This document shows positions 1 to 8,075 of a DNA stretch of 47,174 bases, piece by piece. The notes below the pieces were generated by a model that made no database searches, was not told where the DNA came from, and saw only the letters and a program-made list of their open reading frames with translations. This DNA comes from Nocardioides deserti (lineage in GTDB: Bacteria; Actinomycetota; Actinomycetes; Propionibacteriales; Nocardioidaceae). Made by a program: the position numbers and the translations under genes. The DNA lies in NCBI RefSeq assembly GCF_014266025.1, contig NZ_JACMYC010000021.1:1-47174 (forward strand). The letters are read 5' to 3'. How positions within the stretch are numbered: position 1 is the stretch's first letter; each line of letters starts with the position of its first letter.

Positions 1-1095
1 CGGCCGGCGCAGTCCGCGCAGCCGGCCTCGCCGCGCGGCCAGCAGCGGCCCGCCCCAGCGCCTGGCCAGACACCCGGCCCTACACCCGCCACGCCGCCGC
101 CCACGCAGGGACGCGGCGGGCGCGGCTTCCGGTTCCCGCGGCCGCGGGTGCGCTGGGTGTTCCTGCTGCTGCTCGCGTGGATCGCCTACCTGGTCGTCGT
201 GCCGGTGCTGGCGTGGAACGACGTCGACAAGGTCGACTTCGAGCCCGACGGCGACCGTCCGGGCGACCAGCCGGGCACGACGTACCTCCTGGTCGGCAGC
301 GACTCGCGCGGCGACCTGTCCCCGGAGGAGCGCAAGCGGCTCGGCACCGGCGGCGCACAGGGCCAGCGCACCGACACGATCATGCTGCTGCACACCGGCT
401 CCGGGCCGAACCTGCTCATGTCGATCCCGCGCGACTCGATCGTCGAGGTGCCAGGGCACGGCACGACCAAGGTCAACGCGGCGTACGCGTTCGGCGGCCC
501 GAAGCTGCTGGTGCGCACCATCGAGAACGAGACCGGCATCCGGGTCGACGACTACGTCGAGATCGGCATGGGTGGCCTCGCCGGCGTCGTCGACGCGGTC
601 GGCGGCATCGAGATCTGCCCCGAGAACGCGATGAAGGACCCGCAGGCGAAGCTCGACATCGAGGCCGGCTGCCAGGAGGCCGACGGCGCGACCGCGCTCG
701 GCTACGCCCGGTCGCGCAAGACCTACGCCCGCTTCGGCGACACCCAGCGCGCCCAGGCTCAGCGCGAGGTCGTCTCGGCGGTCGGCAAGAAGGTCGTCTC
801 GCCGTGGACGGTGCTCAACCCGTTCCGCTACTGGGACCTCAACCAGTCCGTGCCGGGCTTCTTCGCCTTCGGCGAGGGCACCGGCCCGGTCCGCGCCGGC
901 CTGTGGGCGATGGCGATGACGCGGGTCAACGGCGAGTCCGGGCTGACCTGCGGCGTCCCGATCAGCGACCTCGCGGTGAACTGGGACCCCGAGCGGTCGA
1001 AGCAGATGTTCGACGCCATCATCGAGGACGACACCGACTCGATCCCGCGGAAGCTGTGCACGCCGACGGGCCTGCCGAAGGAAGTGACCGGATGA
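1..1095 (+). CDS. LCP (LytR-CpsA-Psr) family cell-wall ligase, 5' end outside window
   Basis: The frame is open from base 1, so the gene begins upstream; the GTG at 148 would cut off a proline/glutamine-rich cytoplasmic leader that reads continuously into it. One membrane helix follows (about codons 50-68), then an extracellular LCP domain with the family signatures LLVGSDSR, RTDTIML, SIPRDS and, near the end, GYARSRKTY. LCP proteins transfer undecaprenyl-linked polymers such as teichoic acid-like glycans or arabinogalactan onto peptidoglycan; the substrate here is unknown. The stop overlaps the next ATG (ATGA), suggesting translational coupling. The family call is firm; the exact start cannot be known from this window. 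Confidence 0.9.
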   Translation, partial: RPAQSAQPASPRGQQRPAPAPGQTPGPTPATPPPTQGRGGRGFRFPRPRVRWVFLLLLAWIAYLVVVPVLAWNDVDKVDFEPDGDRPGDQPGTTYLLVGSDSRGDLSPEERKRLGTGGAQGQRTDTIMLLHTGSGPNLLMSIPRDSIVEVPGHGTTKVNAAYAFGGPKLLVRTIENETGIRVDDYVEIGMGGLAGVVDAVGGIEICPENAMKDPQAKLDIEAGCQEADGATALGYARSRKTYARFGDTQRAQAQREVVSAVGKKVVSPWTVLNPFRYWDLNQSVPGFFAFGEGTGPVRAGLWAMAMTRVNGESGLTCGVPISDLAVNWDPERSKQMFDAIIEDDTDSIPRKLCTPTGLPKEVTG

Positions 1096-1961
1096 CCTCC
1101 TACGAGACCCTGCTGTGGGACGTCGACGACCACGGCGTCGCGACGCTCACCCTGCACCGCCCCGACCAGCTCAACGCGTTCAGCGTGACGATGGCCCGCG
1201 AGCTCGAGCAGGTCTTCCGGACCGACGCGCTCTCCGACGACGTGCGGGCGGTGGTCGTCACCGGCGCCGGCCGCGCGTTCTGCGCCGGCATGGACCTCTC
1301 CGCCGACGGCAACGTGTTCGGTCTCGACGAGTCGCTGCGCCCGGACCCGGCGGAGTTCCGCGCGGCGTACGACCGGGCGCCCTACGACGACGGCGTCCGT
1401 GACACCGGCGGCAAGGTCACGCTGGCGATCCACGCGCTGCCCAAGCCCGTCATCGCCGCCATCAACGGCCCCGCGGTCGGCATCGGCGCGACGATGACGC
1501 TCGCGATGGACCTGCGGCTGGCCTCGTCGAAGGCGCGCATCGGCTTCGTCTTCGGCAAGCTCGGGATCGTTCCGGAGGCGGCGTCGTCGTACTTCCTGCC
1601 CCGCATCGTCGGCATCCAGCAGGCGCTCGAGTGGGTCTACTCCGCCGAGATCCTCACCGCCGACCAGGCGCTCGCCGGCCGGCTGCTGCGCTCGGTGCAC
1701 GAGCCCGAGGAGCTGCTGCCGGCCGCGCAGGAGCTGGCGCGCTCGTTCGTCGACGGCCGCTCTCCTGTCGCGCTCGCGCTCGCCAAGCAGCTGCTGCACC
1801 GCGGCGCGGCCGCCGCCGACCCGCTCGAGGCGCACCTCAACGACTCGCTGGCGATGTACTGGACCTCGCTCGGCGACGGCAAGGAGGGCGTGGCCGCCTT
1901 CCGCGAGAAGCGCGCGCCGGAGTTCACCGGCCGGGCCTCGGACCTCCCGCCGGTCTTCTGA
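1092..1961 (+). CDS. Enoyl-CoA hydratase/isomerase (crotonase) family protein
   Basis: A 289-aa crotonase-fold protein. The oxyanion-hole segments are visible: AGRAFCAGMDLSADG near residue 60 and NGPAVGIGATMTLAMD near residue 130, followed by FGKLGIVPEAASSYFLPRIVG, where the acidic residue fits a hydratase/isomerase active site. It should act on an acyl-CoA thioester in the cytoplasm; whether it is a hydratase, isomerase or another crotonase cannot be told from sequence alone. It starts inside the stop of the LCP gene (ATGA) and its TGA overlaps the ATG of the next gene, so the three are probably cotranscribed, though no functional link is obvious. Confidence 0.88.
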   Translation: MTSYETLLWDVDDHGVATLTLHRPDQLNAFSVTMARELEQVFRTDALSDDVRAVVVTGAGRAFCAGMDLSADGNVFGLDESLRPDPAEFRAAYDRAPYDDGVRDTGGKVTLAIHALPKPVIAAINGPAVGIGATMTLAMDLRLASSKARIGFVFGKLGIVPEAASSYFLPRIVGIQQALEWVYSAEILTADQALAGRLLRSVHEPEELLPAAQELARSFVDGRSPVALALAKQLLHRGAAAADPLEAHLNDSLAMYWTSLGDGKEGVAAFREKRAPEFTGRASDLPPVF

Positions 1962-2764
1962 TGGCCGCCCCCGGCGCCGCGTCGGCCGGTCCCCCGCCCC
2001 GCGGGTTCGGGGGTCGCGAGAAGTGGGGTGCGGTCGTGGCCAACCTGGTCCTCGCCCTGCTCGCGGCGGCCGCGGTCGCCGGCGTCCTGGCGGCGGTTCC
2101 GCGCGACGTCACCGCCGTCATGCTGCTGGTCGGCTACACGGCGTACGCCGGGTTGCTCACGCTGGGGCTCGCGGTCGCCACGGCGCTGACCGACCGGCTC
2201 CCGGTCGTCGGCGCCGGCACGGTCGACGGCGAGCCCGCCGTGGGCGTCCGGGCCCGCCCGGCGGAGTGGTGGTACGCCGTCGCCCTCGACGTGGGACTGC
2301 TGGTGCTGGGCTGCGCGCTGGTCGGGGTCGGCCTGGCCGCCGGCGGCGAGTGGGCGCTGTGGTCGCTGCCGATCGGGCTGGTCGGCGCCTGGTTCGGTGT
2401 CCGCGCCCTGCTGGCGATCACCGGCCGGCGGCGGGTCGAGGCCCTGTGGCTGACGGCGGACCACGTCGTGCACGACGCCCCCTGGGGCCGCGAGCGCGTC
2501 GGCCGGGACCAGGTCAGCGAGGTGCGGCCGATCAGCGGCACGAGCTACGTCCTGGTGCGGGTGGACGGCCCGGTCGAGCGGACGCTGTGCCCGCGCTGGT
2601 GGCGCGGTCCGGACCGCCGGGCGCGACCGGCCGACGACACTGGCGGTGGCACCGGGCGCGTCGAGCTCCGCTGCGCGGACGTCGGGCACGAGCCCGCGGA
2701 CCTCGGGGCGTGGCTGCGCGACGAGCTCGGCCTCGAGGCGGGGCGGAGGCGCACCACGCGCTGA
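1961..2764 (+). CDS. Small integral membrane protein of unknown function
   Basis: 267 aa. The ATG at 1961 overlaps the previous TGA (TGATG), and the encoded protein begins MAAPGAASAG. Two hydrophobic pairs are visible, about residues 24-46/52-70 and 108-128/134-152, predicting four membrane helices, followed by a soluble C-terminal part of about 110 aa with a PH-like feel (ALWLTADHVVHDAPWG, then a run of beta-prone residues). I do not recognise the family. Longer upstream starts in the same frame would run inside the crotonase gene and are unlikely. Confidence 0.7.
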   Translation: MAAPGAASAGPPPRGFGGREKWGAVVANLVLALLAAAAVAGVLAAVPRDVTAVMLLVGYTAYAGLLTLGLAVATALTDRLPVVGAGTVDGEPAVGVRARPAEWWYAVALDVGLLVLGCALVGVGLAAGGEWALWSLPIGLVGAWFGVRALLAITGRRRVEALWLTADHVVHDAPWGRERVGRDQVSEVRPISGTSYVLVRVDGPVERTLCPRWWRGPDRRARPADDTGGGTGRVELRCADVGHEPADLGAWLRDELGLEAGRRRTTR

Positions 2765-2831
2765 GCCGCGTCCGGGCACTCCTCGGCGGCCCGGGGTTTT
2801 CGGGACGGCGCAGCCGGTCAGACTGCCGGGC

Positions 2832-3164
2832 ATGACCACGACACCCGCCGAGGAGCAGCCGTCGCGTCCGACGCTGCCGCCGGTCGTCTACGTGCCAACG
2901 ACCGACGACCCCGAGCCCACCGCCCGCAGGGTCGTGCTCCACCAGGTCGCCGACGGGCGCACCGCCCTCTACACCTACTCCGCGCTCGACCGGCTGCACG
3001 ACCACTACCTGCCCGACAGCTCGTGGGTGCTCTGCGACGGGTCGGCGCTCCAGCGCATCCACGAAGCCACGCCCTACGACCTGCTCTTCGTCGACGTGGA
3101 CCCGGGCCTGCGCGCGGACCGGATGGACGAGGGCCGGGTGGACGGCAGCGGGGCGCCGGCATGA
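2832..3164 (+). CDS. SAV_915-like small protein of a putative type VII secretion cassette
   Basis: 110 aa, ATG at 2832. The pattern PPVVYVPT...DGRTALYTYSALDRL...SSWVLCDGSALQRI...DLLFVDV resembles the small actinobacterial SAV_915 family, whose members often sit next to WXG100/EspC-like genes; the match is from memory of that family, not a search. No signal peptide or membrane helix. Its TGA overlaps the ATG of the next gene (ATGA), so it is the first gene of a three-gene coupled unit. It may be a chaperone or accessory factor for the secreted proteins downstream, which is inference. Confidence 0.6.
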   Translation: MTTTPAEEQPSRPTLPPVVYVPTTDDPEPTARRVVLHQVADGRTALYTYSALDRLHDHYLPDSSWVLCDGSALQRIHEATPYDLLFVDVDPGLRADRMDEGRVDGSGAPA

Positions 3165-3454
3165 GCGACGTCTACGTCGACCTCGCCGCGCTGGGCAGGA
3201 TCGCGACCGCCCTGGACAACGGGGCGTCGGGCCTGGAGGACCTGGCCGACAGCGTGCCGAGCGGGATCGACGCCGGCCCCATGACCGGCGTCATCGCGAG
3301 CATGATCGCCCAGGTCACCGACAGCGCCGGCGAGGTCTCGACCTCGCTGACCTCGGCCGCCGAGCTGGTGCGTCAGTGCCGCACCTACTACCGCACCGTC
3401 GACGAGGACTCCGCCCTCGGCCTGGCCGAGATCCGCGAGGTGATGACGCCGTGA
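3161..3454 (+). CDS. EspC/WXG100-like type VII secretion target, small helical protein
   Basis: 97 aa, almost entirely alpha-helical by composition and free of signal peptide. The layout (MSDVYVDLAALGRIATALDN, a glycine/proline turn near residue 40, then a second long helix ending in YYRTVDEDSA) is that of the ESX-1 EspC-like/DUF2580 proteins, helical hairpins secreted by type VII systems. The YxxxD/E motif usual near the C-terminus is matched by YRTVDED. Coupled to both neighbours by overlapping start/stop codons, which suggests it pairs with the larger protein that follows. Confidence 0.6.
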   Translation: MSDVYVDLAALGRIATALDNGASGLEDLADSVPSGIDAGPMTGVIASMIAQVTDSAGEVSTSLTSAAELVRQCRTYYRTVDEDSALGLAEIREVMTP

Positions 3455-4695
3455 GCGTCGACACCGAGATCCAGGGCTCGCCGGCGTCGATCGAGTCCGC
3501 CGAGACCTGGCTGCGCGACCAGCTAGCGACGGCACTGTCCGACGCCTCCGACCGCCTCAACGACGCCCGCCGGGACGCGGAGTCGTCGTGGGACAGCCTC
3601 GCGGGCGACCAGTTCGCGACGGCGGTGCGCACCGGGCGCGACACCACCGACGACCTCGAGACCGCCACCAAGAAGATGGCGGACGACCTCGGGGACTTCG
3701 CCGAGAAGCTGCGGACCTGCCAGTCCGACATGGCCACCATCCGCACCGACGCGCGGGCGGCCGGCCTGTCGGTCAGCGGGTTCGTCATCGCCGACCCGGG
3801 CCCCGGTCCCGCCCGCCCGCCGGACGGGTTCACCGGCACCGAGGCCGAGGTCGCCGCGCACGACCGGGCCGTGGCGGCGTACGACGCGCACCAGGACCTG
3901 GTCCGCGCCTACAACCACGCCTCGAGCGAGGCCGACCGCATCGACCGGAAGTACGCCACGGCGTGCCGGGAGCTGCAGGACGAGTACACGGTCGGCCAGC
4001 ACGCATCGTGGATCGTCACCATGGGTGACGTCCTCGGCGACCTCGCCGCGGGCGTGATCGGCGTCAGCATCGCGCGCAACCAGTCGGCGCTGCACGGCCG
4101 CGCCCGCGACCTCCTCGGCGAGGCCGAGCGCGCCATCCGCGACCTCCAGGCGAACCCGGACCGCTACATCAAGCGCAAGTGGTTCTTCTTCCGCACCCTC
4201 GACGAGGCCCGGCTCGAGGCGGACCGGCTGGCGATCCAGGGCAAGCTGGACGAGGCCGAGGACCTGCTCCGGCGCGCCGACGACCTCGACGGAGGACGCC
4301 TGCCGCGCTACCTCGGACGGGCCGGGAAGGTCCTCGGTCCGCTCGGGCTGGGCCTCGGCGTCTACAACGACTACCAGGAGGGCGAGAGCGCCACGCAGAT
4401 CGCGGTCTCGCAGGGCGGCTCCCTCCTCGCGGGCGTCGGTGCGGGCGCCGCCGTGGGTGCTGCGGTCGGGTCGGTCGTCCCCGTGGCCGGCACCGCCGTC
4501 GGTGCGGCCGTGGGTGCTGTCGTCGGCGCCGGCGTGTCGATCTTCGCCGACGGCGCGATCGACTCGCTGTTCGAGAACGGCCCCGACGTCGGCGAGGCCT
4601 TCGAGGAGGGCCTCGACGCGCTCGCCGACACCGGTGACGCGATCGCCGACGGCGTCGGCGGCGCCATCGACACCGTGGGCGGCTGGTTCAGCTGA
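3451..4695 (+). CDS. Putative type VII-secreted effector with C-terminal glycine zipper
   Basis: 414 aa from a GTG at 3451 that overlaps the previous TGA. Residues 1-110 form a WXG100/LXG-like helical region (WDSLAGDQFATAVRTG near residue 50), then a short Pro-rich linker, a charged helical middle rich in Asp/Arg (140-300), and a strongly glycine/alanine-patterned hydrophobic segment (about 320-370) of the glycine-zipper kind. The tail is acidic. That architecture suits a secreted membrane-active or polymorphic toxin-like effector, but I see no known catalytic domain. No immunity-type gene follows; the next gene is convergent. Function is inference. Confidence 0.6.
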   Translation: MSVDTEIQGSPASIESAETWLRDQLATALSDASDRLNDARRDAESSWDSLAGDQFATAVRTGRDTTDDLETATKKMADDLGDFAEKLRTCQSDMATIRTDARAAGLSVSGFVIADPGPGPARPPDGFTGTEAEVAAHDRAVAAYDAHQDLVRAYNHASSEADRIDRKYATACRELQDEYTVGQHASWIVTMGDVLGDLAAGVIGVSIARNQSALHGRARDLLGEAERAIRDLQANPDRYIKRKWFFFRTLDEARLEADRLAIQGKLDEAEDLLRRADDLDGGRLPRYLGRAGKVLGPLGLGLGVYNDYQEGESATQIAVSQGGSLLAGVGAGAAVGAAVGSVVPVAGTAVGAAVGAVVGAGVSIFADGAIDSLFENGPDVGEAFEEGLDALADTGDAIADGVGGAIDTVGGWFS

Positions 4696-4705
4696 GGCCG
4701 GGGCG

Positions 4706-4730
4706 CGCGACGCGGCCCGGCAGCGTCGCG
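4706..4730. terminator. Hairpin between convergent genes
   Basis: An 8-bp perfect stem (CGCGACGC / GCGTCGCG) with a 9-base loop lies in the 48-bp gap between the convergent effector gene and sigma-factor gene. It could serve both as a terminator; there is no T-run, which is common in high-GC actinobacteria. Confidence 0.4.
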
Positions 4731-4743
4731 GAGGTGCGCGGTC

Positions 4744-5652
4744 TCAGGCGGCGAGGCTGCGGCGCAGCCGGGCGAGGATCTGGGTGATCAGCCGGGAGAC
4801 CTGCTCCTGGGTGACGCCGACCTCGTCGCCGATCTGGGTCTGCGTGCGGTTCTCGAAGAACCGCAGCTCGATGATACGTCGCTCCCGCTCGGTCAGCTCC
4901 TCCATGAGCGGGCGCAGGGCGAGCCGCGCCTCGGCCGAGGCGAAGGCCGGGTCGAGGTCCCCCATCGACCGGGTCGGGTCGTCCTCGCCGTCGAGCCCCG
5001 GCGCGTCGAGCGAGACCGGCGTGAAGCAGCCGGTGGCGTTGAGCGAGTCCAGCACCAGCTGGAGCGGTACGTCGAGGTGCGCGGCGACCTCCGCCGGGCG
5101 CGGCGCGCGGCCCAGCCGCTGGGTCAGCTCGCCCTCGGCGGCGGTGACCCGCGCCTGGACCTCCTGCACCGACCGGGGCGGGCGGACCGTCCAGCCGGCG
5201 TCGCGGAAGTAGCGGCGGATCTCGCCGCGCAGCGTCGGCACCGCGAAGCTGAGGAAGTCGTCACCGAGGGTCGGGTCGAAGCCGCGCACGGCCTTGACCA
5301 GTCCGAGGTAGGCCACCTGGTCGACGTCCTCGTCGGGGATCCCGCGGCCGTGGTAGCGCCGCGCCACGTCGGAGGCGACGCCCATGTTGAGCGCGATGAC
5401 GTCGTCCTCGTAGCGGGTGCGGAGCTCCCCCTGGCTGGCGCGCGCCCGGGACAGCAGCCGGGCGGTCTCCATCCGCCGGCGGCTGTCGGTCAGGGCGGGC
5501 GGGTGCGGTGGGAGCGGCCGCGCGCGCGGCGTCGAGGGCGGCGTCGAGGGCACGGCCGCGTCGAGCGGTCCGCCCTCGTCGTACGTCCACGCGCTTCCGG
5601 CCACCACGACTCGTCCTCCGTCATCGGCTGACCCCCCAGCCAACGCCCGCAT
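4744..5652 (-). CDS. RNA polymerase sigma factor, SigB/SigF/SigG subfamily
   Basis: 302 aa from the ATG at 5652. Region 2 contains RYHGRGIPDEDVDQVAYLGLVKAVRGFDP and FLSFAVPTLRGEIRRYFRD, region 3 has RPPRSVQEVQARV, and region 4 ends with LTERERRIIELRFFENRTQTQIGDEVGVTQEQVSRL, the group-3 sigma pattern of stress and development factors (SigF type). The first 60 residues are Pro-rich and poorly conserved in appearance; an internal ATG at 5472 would give a 242-aa protein nearer the usual length, so the start is uncertain. No RsbW-like anti-sigma or anti-anti-sigma gene is adjacent. It lies beside dps, a plausible stress target. Confidence 0.88.
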   Translation of the reverse strand: MRALAGGSADDGGRVVVAGSAWTYDEGGPLDAAVPSTPPSTPRARPLPPHPPALTDSRRRMETARLLSRARASQGELRTRYEDDVIALNMGVASDVARRYHGRGIPDEDVDQVAYLGLVKAVRGFDPTLGDDFLSFAVPTLRGEIRRYFRDAGWTVRPPRSVQEVQARVTAAEGELTQRLGRAPRPAEVAAHLDVPLQLVLDSLNATGCFTPVSLDAPGLDGEDDPTRSMGDLDPAFASAEARLALRPLMEELTERERRIIELRFFENRTQTQIGDEVGVTQEQVSRLITQILARLRRSLAA

Positions 5653-5710
5653 CGTCCCACGGAGCCGCGGGCACGGCCACCGGATCGGGTGGATCGGTCC
5701 AGACGTGCGA

Positions 5711-5746
5711 GACCGGGGCGCGGACCTCGCGGTCCTCGCCCCGGTC
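5711..5746 (-). terminator. Terminator hairpin downstream of dps
   Basis: A 14-bp stem with one mismatch and an 8-base loop lies 36 bp past the dps stop, in the gap before the sigma-factor gene on the same strand. It probably separates the two transcripts. Confidence 0.55.
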
Positions 5747-5781
5747 GAGGGGTGCTGTCGGGTGGTGCTGCTGCGCTGCGG

Positions 5782-6330
5782 TCAGCTCGCGGCGCTGGCC
5801 GCCTCCGCCTCGGAGGTCGCACCGGCGGTGCTGAGGTTGCCGGCCTTGTCCTCGAGGTGGGCGCGGACGAACCAGTGGAACAGCTCGATCTGGTTGGTCT
5901 GGGAGATGAACATGTCCTCGGTCACCGGGTCGAGCTCTCCGAGCTCCTCGATGCCCTTGCGGTAGTCCCCGATGACGCCGGCGTAGACGAGGTCGAGCGC
6001 ACCCAGGTGCTCCTGGGTGGTGGCGCGACCGATGCTGTACTCCTCCCAGTGCCGGTTCTCCACCAGCTTGCCGGGGGTGCCGCACGGCGAGCCACCGAGG
6101 GTCGCGATCCGCTCGGCCAGCTCGTCGGCGAAGCCACGGACCGCCTCGACCTGCGGGTCGAGCATCTCGTGGACGGCGATGAAGTGCGGACCCACGACGT
6201 TCCAGTGGATGTGCTTGAGCGTCAGGTGCAGGTCGTTGGTGGCGTTGAGCCGGCCCTGGAGCAACTCCACGACGCGCTCGGCGTCGGACTCGCTCATGCC
6301 GGGAACGGTGTAGCGGAGCTTGTTGGTCAT
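5782..6330 (-). CDS. dps: Dps family DNA-binding/ferritin-like protein
   Basis: 182 aa. The four-helix ferritin-like signature is clear: HIHWNVVGPHFIAVHEMLD followed by FADELAERIATLGG supplies the ferroxidase-site residues (His42, His54, Asp69, Glu73). Dps proteins form 12-mers that oxidise and store iron with peroxide and protect DNA in stress. The C-terminal tail is Ala/Ser/Glu-rich and not basic, so DNA binding, if any, would rely on the N-terminus. It stands alone, with a terminator hairpin behind it and a palindrome 45 bp upstream. Confidence 0.93.
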   Translation of the reverse strand: MTNKLRYTVPGMSESDAERVVELLQGRLNATNDLHLTLKHIHWNVVGPHFIAVHEMLDPQVEAVRGFADELAERIATLGGSPCGTPGKLVENRHWEEYSIGRATTQEHLGALDLVYAGVIGDYRKGIEELGELDPVTEDMFISQTNQIELFHWFVRAHLEDKAGNLSTAGATSEAEAASAAS

Positions 6331-6374
6331 GGCGCGCAGGTACCCACCACCCGCTGGGGTGAATCGCCGTACGC

Positions 6375-6401
6375 CGTGGTCCGGGGCACGTCCGGACCAC
6401 G
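6375..6401. repeat. 10-bp inverted repeat upstream of dps
   Basis: CGTGGTCCGG and its complement flank a 7-base spacer, 45 bp before the dps start and just beyond the terminator of the Ig-like gene. It could be a second terminator stem or an operator for dps; the sequence does not decide. Confidence 0.4.
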
Positions 6402-6406
6402 TGCGA

Positions 6407-6444
6407 GCGCCCGGCCGGTCGAGTGTCCTCGACCGCCCGGGCGC
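6407..6444 (-). terminator. Terminator of the secreted Ig-like protein gene
   Basis: A 17-bp stem with a single mismatch and a TGTC tetraloop begins 32 bp past the stop codon at 6476. It is the strongest intrinsic-terminator-like hairpin in the left part of the window. Confidence 0.7.
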
Positions 6445-6475
6445 CCTTCCGCCCGCCCTCAGGGGCGGCGGTGCG

Positions 6476-7360
6476 TCACTTCTTGACGGTGACCTTGACG
6501 GTCTTCTTGGCCGTCTTCGTGGAGGCGTTGCCGAGGTACTTCACGACGATCTTCTTGGTGCCCTTGCCGAGCTTCTTGACGGCGAGGGTCGCGCGGCCGC
6601 CCTGGAGCTGCTTGGTCGCGACCCGCTTGCCGCCGACGATGGCGACGACCTTGCCGGTGGCGGCCTTGCCGTCCTCGCGGACGACCGCGGTCGCCACCTT
6701 GGCGGGCTTGCCCTTCTTGATCGTGGCCTTCTTCGCCTTGGCGGCCATCGCGGCCCTCTGCTTGTTGACCTTGACCGTGCCGACGACCGCGCTCTCGCCG
6801 GGCTTGATCTCGCACGGGAGCAGGTCGATGGGCAGGGGCAGGTTCGCCAGCGGCGACATGCTGAAGGCGCTCGGCAGCTTGACGTCGTACACGCCGGCCT
6901 TGGCCGGGGTCCTGAAGCCGCCGAGGTTGCCCGCGAGGCCGGCGACATCGGACAGAGCACCCAGGGGCGCGGCGAGGTTGTCCAGCGGCAGCGGCAGGTT
7001 GCCGAGCAGCAGGTCGAAGCCGGGCAGGTTCGCGCCCAGCTGGTTGACGCCGGGGATCAGGTTGAGCAGGCCGAGCAGGCCGCCCACCTGGAGGTCACCG
7101 ACGATCGGCAGGCCGGCGGGAACCTCGAAGTCGGCCAGCAGGTCGGTCGGCAGGTCGGCGCCCGACAGCGACAGCGGCACGTCGATCGCGCCGACGATCG
7201 GCAGCGTGCAGCTGAACGTCGCGCCGCCGCCGATCGCCTTGGCCGAGGCCGGCGTCGCGGCGCCGGCGGAGCCGGCACCGCCGGCGACGAGCGCGCCGGT
7301 GGTCAGGACGGTCGCGAGGCCGGTGGCGGCCAGGCGCTTGGTGACAGCAGAAGTCGTCAT
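6476..7360 (-). CDS. Secreted protein with C-terminal Ig-like domain
   Basis: 294 aa starting at the ATG at 7360, which has a GGGAGG ribosome site about 9 bases upstream; longer starts in the frame lack one. A Sec signal peptide (MTTSAVTKRLAATG..., hydrophobic core, cleavage near AGA-AT at about residue 35) leads into a Pro/Leu-rich beta-type region containing two cysteines (TFSCTLP and LLPCEIKPG) that may form a disulfide. The last 90 residues are Lys-rich and repetitive (KKATIKKGKPAKVATAVV...), typical of bacterial Ig-like repeats in cell-surface proteins. Role unknown; extracellular or wall-associated. Confidence 0.75.
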   Translation of the reverse strand: MTTSAVTKRLAATGLATVLTTGALVAGGAGSAGAATPASAKAIGGGATFSCTLPIVGAIDVPLSLSGADLPTDLLADFEVPAGLPIVGDLQVGGLLGLLNLIPGVNQLGANLPGFDLLLGNLPLPLDNLAAPLGALSDVAGLAGNLGGFRTPAKAGVYDVKLPSAFSMSPLANLPLPIDLLPCEIKPGESAVVGTVKVNKQRAAMAAKAKKATIKKGKPAKVATAVVREDGKAATGKVVAIVGGKRVATKQLQGGRATLAVKKLGKGTKKIVVKYLGNASTKTAKKTVKVTVKK

Positions 7361-7493
7361 GTGTAGAGCTCCCTCCCAGAAGCAGACGGCGCTGCCTCCC
7401 TGCAGCGGCCACCGAGAAACGTAGGGGGCTGTGGCCTGGCTCGCAGCGGATTGGGGCAACCGGTCGGTCAGGCTCCGGTGGTTCACTGGGGCC

Positions 7494-7901
7494 ATGACCA
7501 GCTGGCAGGATCCCGAGGCCGTCCGGTTCATGCTCGACGACTGCGAGACGTGGGCGGTGGTGGGCCTCTCCGGCGACCCCGGCCGCACGGCGTACCAGAT
7601 CGCGCAGCTGCTCCAGCAGCGCGGCAAGCGCATCGTCCCCGTCCACCCTTCGGCCGAGACCGTGCTCGGCGAGCAGGGCTACGCGACGCTCGCGGACGTG
7701 CCGTTCCCCATCGACGTCGTCGACGTCTTCCGCCGCTCCGAGGCTGCCGGCGAGTTCGCCGACCAGGCCGTCGCCGTCGGCGCGAAGGCGGTGTGGTTCC
7801 AGCTCGGCGTCGTCGACGAGGCCGCCTTCGAGCGCACCACCGCCGCCGGCGTCCCCATAGTCATGGACACCTGTCCCGCCATCGAGTGGCGCCGCCGCTG
7901 A
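7494..7901 (+). CDS. CoA-binding domain protein (YccU family)
   Basis: 135 aa from the ATG at 7494; an upstream alternative at 7431 would add 21 residues of no recognisable fold. The Rossmann-type CoA-binding signature is present: WAVVGLSGDPGRTAYQIAQLL, VPVHPSAETVLGEQGYATLADVP, and VWFQLGVVDEAAFERTTAAG with the terminal MDTCPAIEW. These are stand-alone relatives of the succinyl-CoA synthetase alpha N-terminal domain; physiological role is not established. Divergent from the Ig-like gene and monocistronic. Confidence 0.88.
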   Translation: MTSWQDPEAVRFMLDDCETWAVVGLSGDPGRTAYQIAQLLQQRGKRIVPVHPSAETVLGEQGYATLADVPFPIDVVDVFRRSEAAGEFADQAVAVGAKAVWFQLGVVDEAAFERTTAAGVPIVMDTCPAIEWRRR

Positions 7902-7948
7902 CCCCCGTCCCCGCTGTGGTCGCGGCGAAGGCAGCCTGCGTCTCGGCT

Positions 7949-7982
7949 GGTTGAGGAGGGCCGCCGGGCCCGTCTCGAAACC
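7949..7982. repeat. REP-like imperfect palindrome, left of the DUF222/HNH gene
   Basis: The segment starts GGTTGAGGAG and ends TCTCGAAACC, pairing GGTT with AACC and GAG with CTC around a GC-rich centre. A further CTCCTCAAC at 7993-8001 is the complement of GTTGAGGAG at 7950-7958. I recall similar GGTT...AACC palindromes as abundant intergenic repeats in Nocardioides; copy number cannot be checked here. Confidence 0.5.
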
Positions 7983-8075
7983 CGCCGAGCAGCTCCTCAA
8001 CTGGTTGTCCCGAATGGTGGTCTGACCTGGGGAAACAGCAGCCTCACAGTCGGTGGTCACTGCTTGAGTAGACCC

